NCBI GenBank assembly: GCA_002816575.1
Contig: MUCI01000041.1
Span: forward strand, 1-62,047
Source: SAR202 cluster bacterium Casp-Chloro-G2
GTDB taxonomy: Bacteria; Chloroflexota; Dehalococcoidia; Lucifugimonadales; UBA3495
Reading direction: 5' to 3'
Length of the DNA stretch: 62,047 nt
The notes under the pieces are model-generated. The model was given only the letters and a program-made list of their open reading frames with translations. It was not told the DNA's origin and ran no database searches. This document shows positions 23,866 to 32,633 of this stretch, one piece after another. The position numbers and the translations under genes were made by a program. Each line of letters begins with the position of its first letter. Positions within the stretch are counted from its first letter, which is position 1.

Positions 23866-25167
23866 TCAGTGGTTGGCTTTCAGCCGGTAGATGCGGCCCT
23901 CTTCGGAAAGGGCGTATATCTCTCCCTGGGCATCCTCGCCGAAAGAGGTGATATTGACCCCGGAGTCGACCAGGAGCCAGCGTGCAACCGCCTTTCCCTG
24001 CTCGAAGCGAAAGCCGTGCACCTCACCGGAGCAGTAGTCGCCGTAGAGGTAGGTCCCGGCGAGGGAGGGGATGTCTGCGCCCCGGTACACGTACCCGCCG
24101 ATAACCGAGCATCCTTTGTCCGAACCGTATTCTATGACAGGAAACTCCGTGCCCGAGGGGTCGCAGCCGGCGCGGGGCGAGAAACAATGGCTGCCTTCCA
24201 GCGTGTTCCAGCCGTAGTTGCCGCCCGGCGAAACCAGGTTTATCTCTTCAAAGCTGTTCTGGCCCACGTCCCCAACCCACAGGCCGCCGGTCTGCCGGTC
24301 GAAGGAGAACCGCCACGGATTCCGGAACCCATAGGCCCATATCTCGCCCCTGGCGTCGGCGTTGCCCACGAATGGGTTGCCGGGCGGGACGCTGTAACCC
24401 GAGCCCGGACCCACTCCGGAAACATCTATCCGCAGGACCGTCCCCAGCATGGTGGATGGGTCCTGGCCGTTGCCCTGGGGGTCGCCGCCCGAACCGCCGT
24501 CGCCCAGTCCGATGTACAGCATGCCGTCGGGGCCGAAGGCGATCTGGCCGCCGTTGTGGTTCTGGAACGGCTGGGGAACCTCCATGACCACCAGCTCGCT
24601 TTCGGGGTCAGCCATGGACCCGTTGGCCGTGAAGCGCGAGACCACCGACCGGCGAGGCTGCGCCGCCGAGTAATACACGAAGAAGTGACCATTGGAATCG
24701 AAGTCCGGGTCGAAGGCCAACCCCAGCAGGCCCTCCTCGTTCCCGGCGTCGCTCACGCGGTCCCGGATGTCCAAGTACACGTCGGCATGGGCAGCTTCCT
24801 GGCCGATGGGGAAAGAGATGATCCGGCCCTTTTGCTCGGTCACGAACAACTTGTCGCCGGTCTGCACCAGGTTGGTCAACCGGCTGAAGTCCAGGTCTTC
24901 GTAGACCCGCTCTAACGTCAGTGCATCGGGCGCCGCCGTTGGGTTATGCGGGTCCTTGGGCGGAGTGGCAATCGGCAGGAGCGTCGGCGTTTCCGTGCCT
25001 TGGGGCGGTCTCGTCGAGTCCGATGGTGACTCCGTGGGCGCGGAAGCCGTGTTTCGGGATGGCGTGGTAGCTCCTTGTGCCCCAATCCCGCCGCAGGCAA
25101 GGGCCAGCGCCAATACCGGGACGGCGAGAGTGATTGCCAAAAGGCTTCTTGGTGTGCGAGTGTTCAT
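23866..25167 (-). CDS. PQQ-dependent sugar dehydrogenase (Gdh/sorbosone-type), lipoprotein
   Basis: This is an exported six-bladed beta-propeller of the soluble aldose sugar dehydrogenase / HHIP family. A signal peptide ends in a lipobox (ALALAC, Cys25) and a Thr/Pro linker follows. The propeller includes FVTEQKGRIISFPIG, GNEEGLLGLAFDPDFDSNG, NHNGGQIAFGPDGMLYIGLG, GDVGQNSFEEINLV, GGNYGWNTLEGSHCF and a Cys-containing loop. Such enzymes oxidise aldoses with PQQ; the sugar is unknown. The start at MNTRTPRS is chosen for the signal peptide. It is divergent from the methyltransferase gene, with 71 bp between them. Confidence 0.92.
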   Translation of the reverse strand: MNTRTPRSLLAITLAVPVLALALACGGIGAQGATTPSRNTASAPTESPSDSTRPPQGTETPTLLPIATPPKDPHNPTAAPDALTLERVYEDLDFSRLTNLVQTGDKLFVTEQKGRIISFPIGQEAAHADVYLDIRDRVSDAGNEEGLLGLAFDPDFDSNGHFFVYYSAAQPRRSVVSRFTANGSMADPESELVVMEVPQPFQNHNGGQIAFGPDGMLYIGLGDGGSGGDPQGNGQDPSTMLGTVLRIDVSGVGPGSGYSVPPGNPFVGNADARGEIWAYGFRNPWRFSFDRQTGGLWVGDVGQNSFEEINLVSPGGNYGWNTLEGSHCFSPRAGCDPSGTEFPVIEYGSDKGCSVIGGYVYRGADIPSLAGTYLYGDYCSGEVHGFRFEQGKAVARWLLVDSGVNITSFGEDAQGEIYALSEEGRIYRLKANH

Positions 25168-25238
25168 TGAGGGACATTCTACCCGTATCGTCCTGGGAAA
25201 ATAAGATTGGGCCCGAACCTGCCGCCGCGGGAGGACAC

Positions 25239-26054
25239 ATGAGCGCAACCGAACGCTGGACCGAGATGATCAAACTGGAGCATGCCCAATCGGAGAGCGT
25301 GCGCAAGGGTGATCCGCCCGCCGACTCGTGGGCGAACTTTGCGGCGCAATTCCGGGCCGACCCCCGGCGCACCGATGACCCGCTGGTCAACTTTCTAAGA
25401 GAGCAGATCACTCCCCAGATGATTGTTCTGGACGTCGGGGCGGGCGGCGGCCGGTTCGCGTTGCCCATGGCGCTTGAGGCCAAGAAGGTCATCGCGGTCG
25501 AGCCGTCGCCTGCCATGTGCCAGGTGCTTCGGGAGGTCGCCGACGAATCTGAGGTCGACAACGTCGAGGTGGTGGAGGCGGAATGGCTGGATGCCCAGGT
25601 GCCCAAAGCCGACGCCGCCCTGTGCTGCAACGTCCTCTACACCGTCCAGGAGATCGAGGCTTTCGTCCGGAAGCTTGAGGAACACGCCGGGAGGGTGATG
25701 GTCGTCTTGTACCAAGCGCCACCCCAGTCGCAGGTCTATCCCATCTGGGAGATGGTCCACGGCGTGCCGCGCCTGCCTCTGCCCAGCCTGCCTGAGTTTC
25801 TGGAGGTGCTGGGCCAATTGGGCGTCGAGCCGGACGTGGAGGTGGTGCACGTAACGCGGGGCCGCGGCTTCAAGAGCCTGGATGCGGCCCGACAGCAACT
25901 GGCCCGCCGTCTCTATCTAACCCCTGATACTCCCGAGATGGAGCGTCTCCAGGGTTTGCTGCCCGATATCTTGGTCGAGGGAGACCAGGGTTTCACGATC
26001 AAAGGCGCGGTGCCGCTCGAGCCTCGGGTGGTCTCCTGGCGGCCCAAGGTCTAA
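25239..26054 (+). CDS. Class I SAM-dependent methyltransferase
   Basis: A 271-residue protein with the Rossmann methyltransferase core: motif I VLDVGAGGGRFALPMA, motif II EPSPAMCQVL, and the later ADAALCCNVLYTVQEIEAF. GGGAGG precedes the ATG by a few bases. The substrate is unknown, and no neighbouring pathway points to one. It starts a rightward unit opposite the PQQ dehydrogenase. Confidence 0.88.
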   Translation: MSATERWTEMIKLEHAQSESVRKGDPPADSWANFAAQFRADPRRTDDPLVNFLREQITPQMIVLDVGAGGGRFALPMALEAKKVIAVEPSPAMCQVLREVADESEVDNVEVVEAEWLDAQVPKADAALCCNVLYTVQEIEAFVRKLEEHAGRVMVVLYQAPPQSQVYPIWEMVHGVPRLPLPSLPEFLEVLGQLGVEPDVEVVHVTRGRGFKSLDAARQQLARRLYLTPDTPEMERLQGLLPDILVEGDQGFTIKGAVPLEPRVVSWRPKV

Positions 26055-26108
26055 GCTTGCCGGTCTCGGTCTCCGGTCACCATCACCGGCACCGACTCCA
26101 GTGTCGGG

Positions 26109-27384
26109 TCAATGGGCAGTGGTCGGCGCGGACTCCCGCGGCACCCTCGGCTGTTTGTCCAAGACCACCGCGCCGGCCATGCCAGTTATCGAACTTAAAG
26201 AGGCCAGGGCGAAGGTCCAGTTCATGCTGAGATTATCGGCAATCATCCCGCCCACGGTCGGCGAGACGGCGCTGCCCAGGCCCGCTCCCACCGACATCAG
26301 CCCGAAGGCGGCGGCCGAGAACTGAACGGCCACATAATCCCCGGCGCTGGCGGCACAGATGGTGTAGGCGGCCCGCAGGGTGAATCCCAGCAGAACGGCG
26401 GCGACCACGAAGCTCACCATCCCCGGAAACGCCGCCATCAGCACGAATGCCACGCCCTGCAACAAGAAAGAGTAGAAGAAACCCTGTCCCCGGCTGACCC
26501 GGTCCGACAGCCGCCCCCAGAATACCCCGCTGGTTACGCTTAAGACGCCGATCAAGATGACCAGTTGGCCGGCGGTGGTCAGGCTTGATGCCATGCTCCT
26601 GGTTCAGATAGACGCCGAAGAACGAAGTGAAGATGTTCTGCGACCAGCCGGAGTTGAAGGCCAGAAAGGTTATCAGCCAGATCATGGGGTTCTTGTAGGC
26701 GGCGATGGGCCAAGCGCCCTGTCTTTGACTTTGGGGTTCCGGCGCGTTGGGCTCCGGCGCCCCTGCCGCCTGTGCGCTGGGCCGCTCCCGCAGAAATAGC
26801 AGGGAGACCAGCCCGATTGCGATGCTAAGCGCGCCAAAGACCGCCCAGGCGTTGCGCCAACCGTCGTCAGCGTCCCGGCCGACCAGCCACGGCACGATCA
26901 CCCCGGCGAAGATGAAGGCGAAGCTGCCTCCCGTGGCCGCCAGGCCCGCGGCCAGACCCCGGTCGCTGGCCTGGAACCAACCCGTGAGCAGCCCCATCAT
27001 GGGAGTGAGGGCCATTCCAGTGCCCACGCCCATCAGAGCCGCCGACAGCAGGGCCAGCGGATAGGACTGGGCAGAGGCCAAAAGGATCATGGCGCCGCCC
27101 GCCCCTGCCGTTCCAACGCCGATGATGAACCGGCTGCCGTAGCGGGGCGCCAGGGTGCCGGAGATGATGGTGCTGGTCATGCGGACCATGGCGGTTAGAG
27201 TCACCACGAAACCGGCCTTGGTGTGGGAGAGGCTGAGATCGACCTCCATGGAGGGCAAAGTCAGACTGTGGGCGAATTGGGTGAATCCGGCGCCCCAGTT
27301 AACGGCAACCCCCATCACCAGCATCACCGCCGTGTAGGTGAATAGCCAGTCGGGCGTGAACCGGGAGTGTCTTAGGAACCTCAT
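26109..27384 (-). pseudogene. MFS transporter interrupted by a frameshift
   Basis: The N-terminal 263 codons encode a normal major-facilitator protein: YGSRFIIGVGTAGAGGAMI, GVGTGMALTPMMGLLTGWFQ and NIFTSFFGVYLNQEHG. Near 26594 the coding potential shifts by one base to the frame starting ASSLTTAGQLVILIGVLSV, which completes the last helices (GVFWGRLSDRVSRGQ) to 26109. A one-base insertion or two-base loss explains it. This may be real decay or a consensus error. The relatives resemble monocarboxylate/oxalate-formate antiporters. Confidence 0.8.
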
Positions 27385-27471
27385 GTCAGCGGGGCAACCG
27401 GCCCGAGAGAACGGGCTTGAATATGTGGGACCGCATCAGGGTCGCATCAGGGTGTAAACAGGTGCGGTGGG

Positions 27472-28623
27472 TCACCTAAGGGGCCGGAAGAAGTTTCGAA
27501 TATCCTCCACCAGCCGGTCCGGTTCCTCCAGAGCGGCGAAGTGTCCGCCGCTGGGCATGACCGTCCACTGCTGCACGTTGTACGACCGCTCGGCCCACTC
27601 CCGGACCGGGATGCTGATCTCTCCTGGGAACACCGCGATGCCGCAGGCCGCCTGGATCCTCTCGCCCTCTTGCAGGTTCCAGGGTTTGCGGAGCGTCTCG
27701 TAGTACAGCTTGGTTGATGACCCGATGGACTGGGTCACCCAGTAGATCATGATGGTTGTTAGCAGCTCATCCTTGGTGAACCGCGTCTCCACATCGCCGC
27801 CGCAGTCGCTCTAGGTGCGGTACTTCTCCACGATCCATGCGGCCAGCCCAGCCGGGGAGTCGTTCAGCCCGTAGGAGAGTGTCTGGGGCTTGGTGCCCTG
27901 GATATGGGCGTAACCACCCTCGGCGGCCTGCCAGCCTTCCCGAGATTGCAGCAGCCCCTTCTCCACCTCGGACAGCGGACGTGACCCAGGCCCCAGGTAG
28001 GGCGTGGGCCGGGTGACGGAGGTCGAGTGGATGCCGATTACCTTGTCGCCGTGGGCAAACCCCAGCTTGGCGGTGACGCTGGCGCCCCAGTCGCCCCCCT
28101 GGGCCCCGAATCGAGCGTACCCCAGGTTCTCCGACATCAACCTTGCCCACATATCGCCGATGGTCAGCACGTCCAACCCGCGCTCGGTGGCGTGGCCGGA
28201 ATAGCCGTAGCCCGGCATGGACGGCACGACCACGTCGAAGGCGTCGCCCGGATCGCCGCCGTGACTGGCCGGGTCGCTCAGTAGGGGGATAATCTTGTGC
28301 ATCTCGAAGAAGGTGCCCGGCCAGCCGTGGGTAACGACCAGCGGGACAGGGTTTGGCCCCTTGCCCTTCTCATGGATGTAGTGGATCTCCAAGCCGTCCA
28401 CCTCGGTCTTGAAGTGGGAGAAGGAGTTGATCAGCCTCTCTTGGGCGCGCCAATCGAACTCGGTGCGCCAGTACTCGACCAACTCCTTGATGTGATCCAG
28501 GTTGCTCCCGTAGTCCCAACCCGTGCCCGGTAGTTCGTCGGGCCACCGGGTGCGCTCCAGGCGTGCTTTCAGGTCGTCTAGGACGGGGTCTGGGACCTCT
28601 ATCTTGAAGGGGTGAACGGCCAT
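27472..28623 (-). pseudogene. Epoxide hydrolase with in-frame amber codon
   Basis: An alpha/beta hydrolase of the microsomal epoxide hydrolase type, with the N-terminal EHN domain (FKIEVPDPVLDDLKARLERT), oxyanion HGWPGTFFE, nucleophile loop GAQGGDWGASV and the catalytic-His region PSGGHFAALEEPD. At codon 271 (27813-27811) a TAG replaces the Trp usual in the EKYRTWSDCGGD segment; the frame is otherwise intact to 27472. A single TGG to TAG change is the likely cause. The truncated product would lack the catalytic His. It follows the CMD gene on the same strand. Confidence 0.8.
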
Positions 28624-28645
28624 GTTTCTTCCCTCTCAGCCCGGA

Positions 28646-29203
28646 TCAGGCGGGCAGCACCGGCTCAGTGCGGTTGGCCGGCAATTCGGAGTCGAAGGAA
28701 TTAACCGCCACCGCGATGAGGGCGTAGTTGCCCATGACTAGCGAAAGTTCGACCAAGCCCTGAGTGCCGAACTGCTCGATGGCCGATTGGAACGCGCCGC
28801 GGCTCACCCGGTGCGTGCGGTAAAACTCCTGGCAGTAGTTGATGACGGCCGCTTCGTCGGGCGCCAGCGCGGGGAGTTCCTTGCGGTCTCGGAGGGCGTC
28901 AACCACGGCGTCGGGTACACCAGCGGCCCGGGCGGAGGCGGCATGGGCATTCCAGACGTACATGCAGTCATTCTCGCGGGCTGTCACCAGCATGGTAAGT
29001 TCCAAGACCTTGTTGGACAATGACGAATCGTTGCGCAGGTATTGGTTCAAGGCCGTGACAGCTTGCTGGGCCTTGGGGACGTGCCAGAAAATCGAACCGG
29101 GTCCGACCAAGGGCACGGAACCTGCGCCGGCAAGAAGCTGGTCGAATTCGGCGGTCTGGTCGCTGGGTACGGTCTCTCTGGTGGCTGCTGGTATTCTGGC
29201 CAT
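28646..29203 (-). CDS. Carboxymuconolactone decarboxylase-family protein
   Basis: A 185-residue AhpD/CMD-fold protein. The core reads VLELTMLVTARENDCMYVWN followed by AHAASARAAG. It keeps one cysteine and the His, but the usual second Cys of CxxC is replaced (CMYVW), so it belongs to the gamma-CMD-like group rather than the peroxidase group. Usually annotated as a decarboxylase or stress protein; the substrate is unknown. It is 22 bp upstream of the epoxide hydrolase gene and probably in one operon with it. Confidence 0.9.
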   Translation of the reverse strand: MARIPAATRETVPSDQTAEFDQLLAGAGSVPLVGPGSIFWHVPKAQQAVTALNQYLRNDSSLSNKVLELTMLVTARENDCMYVWNAHAASARAAGVPDAVVDALRDRKELPALAPDEAAVINYCQEFYRTHRVSRGAFQSAIEQFGTQGLVELSLVMGNYALIAVAVNSFDSELPANRTEPVLPA

Positions 29204-29303
29204 GTTCGTCTCCTGAATCAGATGGATCTGGGCGTGCCCGGCGGTGTTGTTTGGGCATCGTCCGGTTGAATGGCCTCAAAGGTACGCGCCCCGTTTTTGC
29301 TTG

Positions 29304-30626
29304 TCAATCTTGGCGCGGCGGCGCAGCACGGTTGGCGCGGGATCTGCCGGGCAGCAATAGGCCGGCCAGCAACAACGTCCAGGATGCGGCGGCGCAGATG
29401 GCCAACCCCGGCAGGAACGACCCCGTAAGGTCGCGCAGCCCGCCGACCAAGATGGGCGATATGAACATGGCGAACCCCGAGAAGGTCAGCAGCGAACCCC
29501 AGATGACGGCCACTCTCTCGGGGGTCATCCCAGCCATCTGCATCGGCAGAGTGAGCAGCGTGGGCACGTACAGCCAGGAGCCGAATCCCAAGATGACCAC
29601 TGCCGGATAAATGCCGCCCAATCCCGGCAATAGAAATGCCCCCAATCCGCCGAGTCCAGCCATCAGACCCGAGGCCACGAAGAGCGTCTTGGGCGAGTCC
29701 ACCCGCAGCGCCACCACTCCGCCGGCCAAGACCGCGAACACGCCTACCAAGGGCAGTATGCCGGTGATGAACCCCGCCTGAGAGAGCGAAATACCCCGGT
29801 CTTCGTTGTAGAAGGTGGGCAGCCACCCGGTGAAGGCCGCGTACTGGACCAGTATCCCGGCGTCGGCGGCCAGCAGGAGCACGACCGACCGGTTGCGCAG
29901 CACCGATGCCGCCTCTGAAAGGCTGATTCCCCGCCGGGACCCGGAGCTAGCCTCTCGACCGGAACTGGCGGTCTGGCCGTCAGCCGTTCTGGCAAACAGA
30001 AGCCAGGCGGCCAGTCCGGCGATCGCCGGCAGGGCAAACATAGTCAGCGCCCACTGCCAGTCCATCACCTTGGCTAGCGGCGCGGCAGTGGCCACGGACA
30101 AAGCGATGCCCAGACTGAGCGCGGCGGTGGTGACGGCGTTCATCACCAATACCTCTTTGGGCCGGAACCATTGCATCAGCAGCGGCCCGGTGGCCGTAAT
30201 GATGAACGCGAACCCCAGTCCAACCCCCGATCTGATCAGTAAGAGGCTGATGAAATTTGGCGCCAAACCCGAGAAAGACGCCAGCGCCACGGCGGTCCAC
30301 CCAATGATGAACGCCCGCCGGATTCCGATGCGCGCGATGAGCATGCCGCTGGGCAGTCCCAGGACTGCGGCCGCCAGGAGCGGCAATGACACCAGCAGAC
30401 CGGCGGTCGTCCGGTTGATGTCAAAGTCGTCGATGGCTAGCGGCAGGATGGGCGAGACCGGGAAGATGTTTAGTCCCACGGAAAGGTGCCCGGCTAGCAC
30501 CAGGGCCGCCATCACGAACCGGTACCTGCTGGGGAACGGGGCGTTTTGGCCCAGCGATAGCCCAGGTTTTTGCCGGGGGGCTTCTCTGGGGTCTTTTTTA
30601 GGGTCGTCTTTGGGGGCGTTGGCCAT
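29304..30626 (-). CDS. MFS transporter
   Basis: A 440-residue, 12-helix major-facilitator permease with a charged N-terminal tail (PKDDPKKDPREAPRQKPG). Family features include FDINRTTAGLLVSLPLLAAA, the loop MLIARIGIRRAF between helices 2 and 3, and the inter-domain loop around SSGREASSGSRRG. It resembles the CynX / nitrate-type exporter group; the substrate is not predictable. It differs in sequence from the frameshifted MFS gene at 26109. Confidence 0.9.
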   Translation of the reverse strand: MANAPKDDPKKDPREAPRQKPGLSLGQNAPFPSRYRFVMAALVLAGHLSVGLNIFPVSPILPLAIDDFDINRTTAGLLVSLPLLAAAVLGLPSGMLIARIGIRRAFIIGWTAVALASFSGLAPNFISLLLIRSGVGLGFAFIITATGPLLMQWFRPKEVLVMNAVTTAALSLGIALSVATAAPLAKVMDWQWALTMFALPAIAGLAAWLLFARTADGQTASSGREASSGSRRGISLSEAASVLRNRSVVLLLAADAGILVQYAAFTGWLPTFYNEDRGISLSQAGFITGILPLVGVFAVLAGGVVALRVDSPKTLFVASGLMAGLGGLGAFLLPGLGGIYPAVVILGFGSWLYVPTLLTLPMQMAGMTPERVAVIWGSLLTFSGFAMFISPILVGGLRDLTGSFLPGLAICAAASWTLLLAGLLLPGRSRANRAAPPRQD

Positions 30627-30723
30627 TAGACAAGTTTAACGCCCGGCTAGCTTGGGAGCAGCCGGTCCGGGCTGGAGTTTGGGTTCTGATATTTTGGCCC
30701 GGAACTTGGGCACAAAGAACCGG

Positions 30724-31443
30724 CTAGGGGAATAGCCGCCCGTCTTCCTGGTTCTCGTCCACGGGCATGATGCATTCGGGGCCCTGGTTCCGCACCGAAT
30801 TCACCGTATCCGCCACGACATGGGAGGTCAGGAGTTCGACCGGCGCGGGGATCAGCAGGGGAGTCAGCGTCTTGGGGTCCTCGGTCAGGGGGTCCAGCCA
30901 AAGGGCTTGAGTCTCGCCGGACAAGATGACCGGCATGCGGTTGTGTATCGGCTCGATCATCGCGTTGGCCGCGGTGGTGATTATGGTGCAGGAGCGGACC
31001 ACCTGGCCTTCCGGAGACTTCCAAGTCTCCCACAATCCGGCGAAGGCCATCGGCTCGCCGCTAAGCTGATGGATGTACGTCGGAATCTTAAGTTTGCCGT
31101 CTTTCCGCCATTCGTAGAAGCCGTTGGCCAGGACCAGACAACGCCGCTTCTTGAACGCCGCCCTGAAAGCCGGCTTGGTTGCGGCCGTTTCCCCCACCGC
31201 GTTGATCATTCGCGCCCCGATCTTGATGTCTTTGGCCCAGAAGGGCACCAGGCCCCAGCGCATCATCTCGCCGCGCCGCTGGCCGTCGTTGGTCACGGTC
31301 AACACCGGTTGGGTGGGGGCGATGTTGTATCTAGGCTCGTGGTCGAACGCGCCGCCGGTTGAATCTCCGGTGAACTCAGACAAGAACCCGAACCGGCCTT
31401 GCAACTCGTCCAGATTGGAGGTGAGGGTAAATCTGCCGCACAT
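30724..31443 (-). CDS. SRAP-domain abasic-site processing protein (HMCES/YedK)
   Basis: SRAP proteins form a covalent thiazolidine link between Cys2 and abasic sites in single-stranded DNA. The 239-residue protein starts MCGRFTLTSNL, giving Cys2 after Met removal. Other signature blocks are PRYNIAPTQPVLTV, MMRWGLVPFWAKD, INAVGETAATKPAFR, CLVLANGFYEW (catalytic Glu) and PIHNRMPVIL (catalytic His). The start is fixed by the need for Cys at position 2. It is divergent from the PstS-like gene. Confidence 0.95.
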   Translation of the reverse strand: MCGRFTLTSNLDELQGRFGFLSEFTGDSTGGAFDHEPRYNIAPTQPVLTVTNDGQRRGEMMRWGLVPFWAKDIKIGARMINAVGETAATKPAFRAAFKKRRCLVLANGFYEWRKDGKLKIPTYIHQLSGEPMAFAGLWETWKSPEGQVVRSCTIITTAANAMIEPIHNRMPVILSGETQALWLDPLTEDPKTLTPLLIPAPVELLTSHVVADTVNSVRNQGPECIMPVDENQEDGRLFP

Positions 31444-31775
31444 GATCTTCGGTCCGATGTTGGTTCCGGCCGGCCTGATTTTCGCCGGGTTTCCCGGCCG
31501 GGCTTGAAGAGCGGGACCTGCCAGAAAGAATAGCCTTGCCGCACTAGGGAAGCAACCCCGAGTGCGGGTTGGTCCTTGCGGGCCAGCACGCTGGCTTAAA
31601 AGGGCCGCCAAATGGGCAGACCGCAGACCGCATCCGGTCCCAGCGGCACTTTGCCATAACGCGCCTGGATGGGAGAATCGATGAAAGAATCGTGGAGGGA
31701 CGTTGTGTGACTCGCGTGTTAAGGAATCCCAGGCGGGTGACGGGCGGCGAACCGGAAACGGATGGGGGATCAGGC
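31444..31775. other. Gene-free stretch between divergent genes
   Basis: This 332-bp region separates the leftward SRAP gene from the rightward PstS-like gene and should hold both promoters. I see a GC-rich imperfect palindrome near 31465-31503 (CCGGCC ... GGCCGG) but no clear promoter or gene. Confidence 0.4.
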
Positions 31776-32633
31776 GTGCAGATAAACATTCTGGTAAATC
31801 GGTTAACATTGCTGCCGCTGTTGGCGATGATACTCATTGCCGTGATGGGCTGTTCGGCAGGTCAGGTGAACAGCATCAGTGTTGCGGCTGGGTCCGGCGA
31901 GCCGGTCATTCGGATATCCGGCGCCGGTGGCACGTCAAGAACGCTTCAGGCATTGGCCAACGAATACACCAGATCGAATCCGGGGGTTGCCTTCGAGTTC
32001 TTGGAGGGCTCGGGTTCATCGGGAGGCGTAAAGGGCGTTAACGCCGGCTTCCTCGACCTGGGAGCCATGTCGCGGCTGCCAAAGCAGGACGAGATGGCGA
32101 CAGGGATCGAGTACGTCAATTTCGCCGCCGAGAGGGTATCGGTGGTGACAAGCTCAGACCTGCCTTTACCTGGGTTGCCGGTGGAGCAGGTGCGCGGCAT
32201 CTTCTCCGGGGAGATCCGCAATTGGTCGGAGGTCGGCGGACCTGACGTGCTCATCCGGATCATCATACGGGAAGAGGATGACAGCAATACCAAGATAATG
32301 CGCGCCGGAATCATGGGAGACACGCCGTTCAGCGAAACTGCCTTGTTGATGACCAGCGAGTCCGACGCGAAAGAGGCTCTGAACAAGGCGGCCGGGGCCA
32401 TCGGTTACCTGGCGTTCAGCGGTGTCGTTAGCAGTGGCAGCAGTGTTAACCCAGTGGCGTTGGACGGGGTGCATCCCTCCGGCCAAGGACCAGGCTACCC
32501 GCTGCCGGCCCGCGATCTCGGAGTTGCATTTCTTCCGGCGGCGCAGGGCAGGGTCCAGAGCTTTCTAGATTACATAACAGGGGCAGAGGCCGGGGCGATA
32601 TTGGCAGATCTGGGTCTACTGGCGGCAGGATGA
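31776..32633 (+). CDS. PstS-like substrate-binding lipoprotein
   Basis: This is a periplasmic-binding protein of the phosphate (PstS/SphX) type. It starts with GTG after GGGGGA and has a signal peptide with a lipobox (AVMGC, Cys26). The binding fold shows IRISGAGGTSRTLQALANEY, FLEGSGSSGGVKGVNAGFLD and LPVEQVRGIFSGEIRNWSEV, then GAIGYLAFSGV. No Pst permease or ATPase gene follows. Instead the stop overlaps the start of a histidine kinase (ATGA). This suggests a sensing role, presenting a ligand (phosphate or another oxyanion) to the kinase. Confidence 0.88.
   Translation: MQINILVNRLTLLPLLAMILIAVMGCSAGQVNSISVAAGSGEPVIRISGAGGTSRTLQALANEYTRSNPGVAFEFLEGSGSSGGVKGVNAGFLDLGAMSRLPKQDEMATGIEYVNFAAERVSVVTSSDLPLPGLPVEQVRGIFSGEIRNWSEVGGPDVLIRIIIREEDDSNTKIMRAGIMGDTPFSETALLMTSESDAKEALNKAAGAIGYLAFSGVVSSGSSVNPVALDGVHPSGQGPGYPLPARDLGVAFLPAAQGRVQSFLDYITGAEAGAILADLGLLAAG

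Noticed and set aside
27811-27813. TAG as a pyrrolysine codon in epoxide hydrolase
   Set aside because: The column is normally Trp, the family has no Pyl members, and there is no sign of a Pyl system. A TGG to TAG change is simpler.
28646-29203. A fourth selenoprotein candidate (CMD protein)
   Set aside because: The frame has no internal TGA. The second Cys position is simply another residue, as in other gamma-CMD members.
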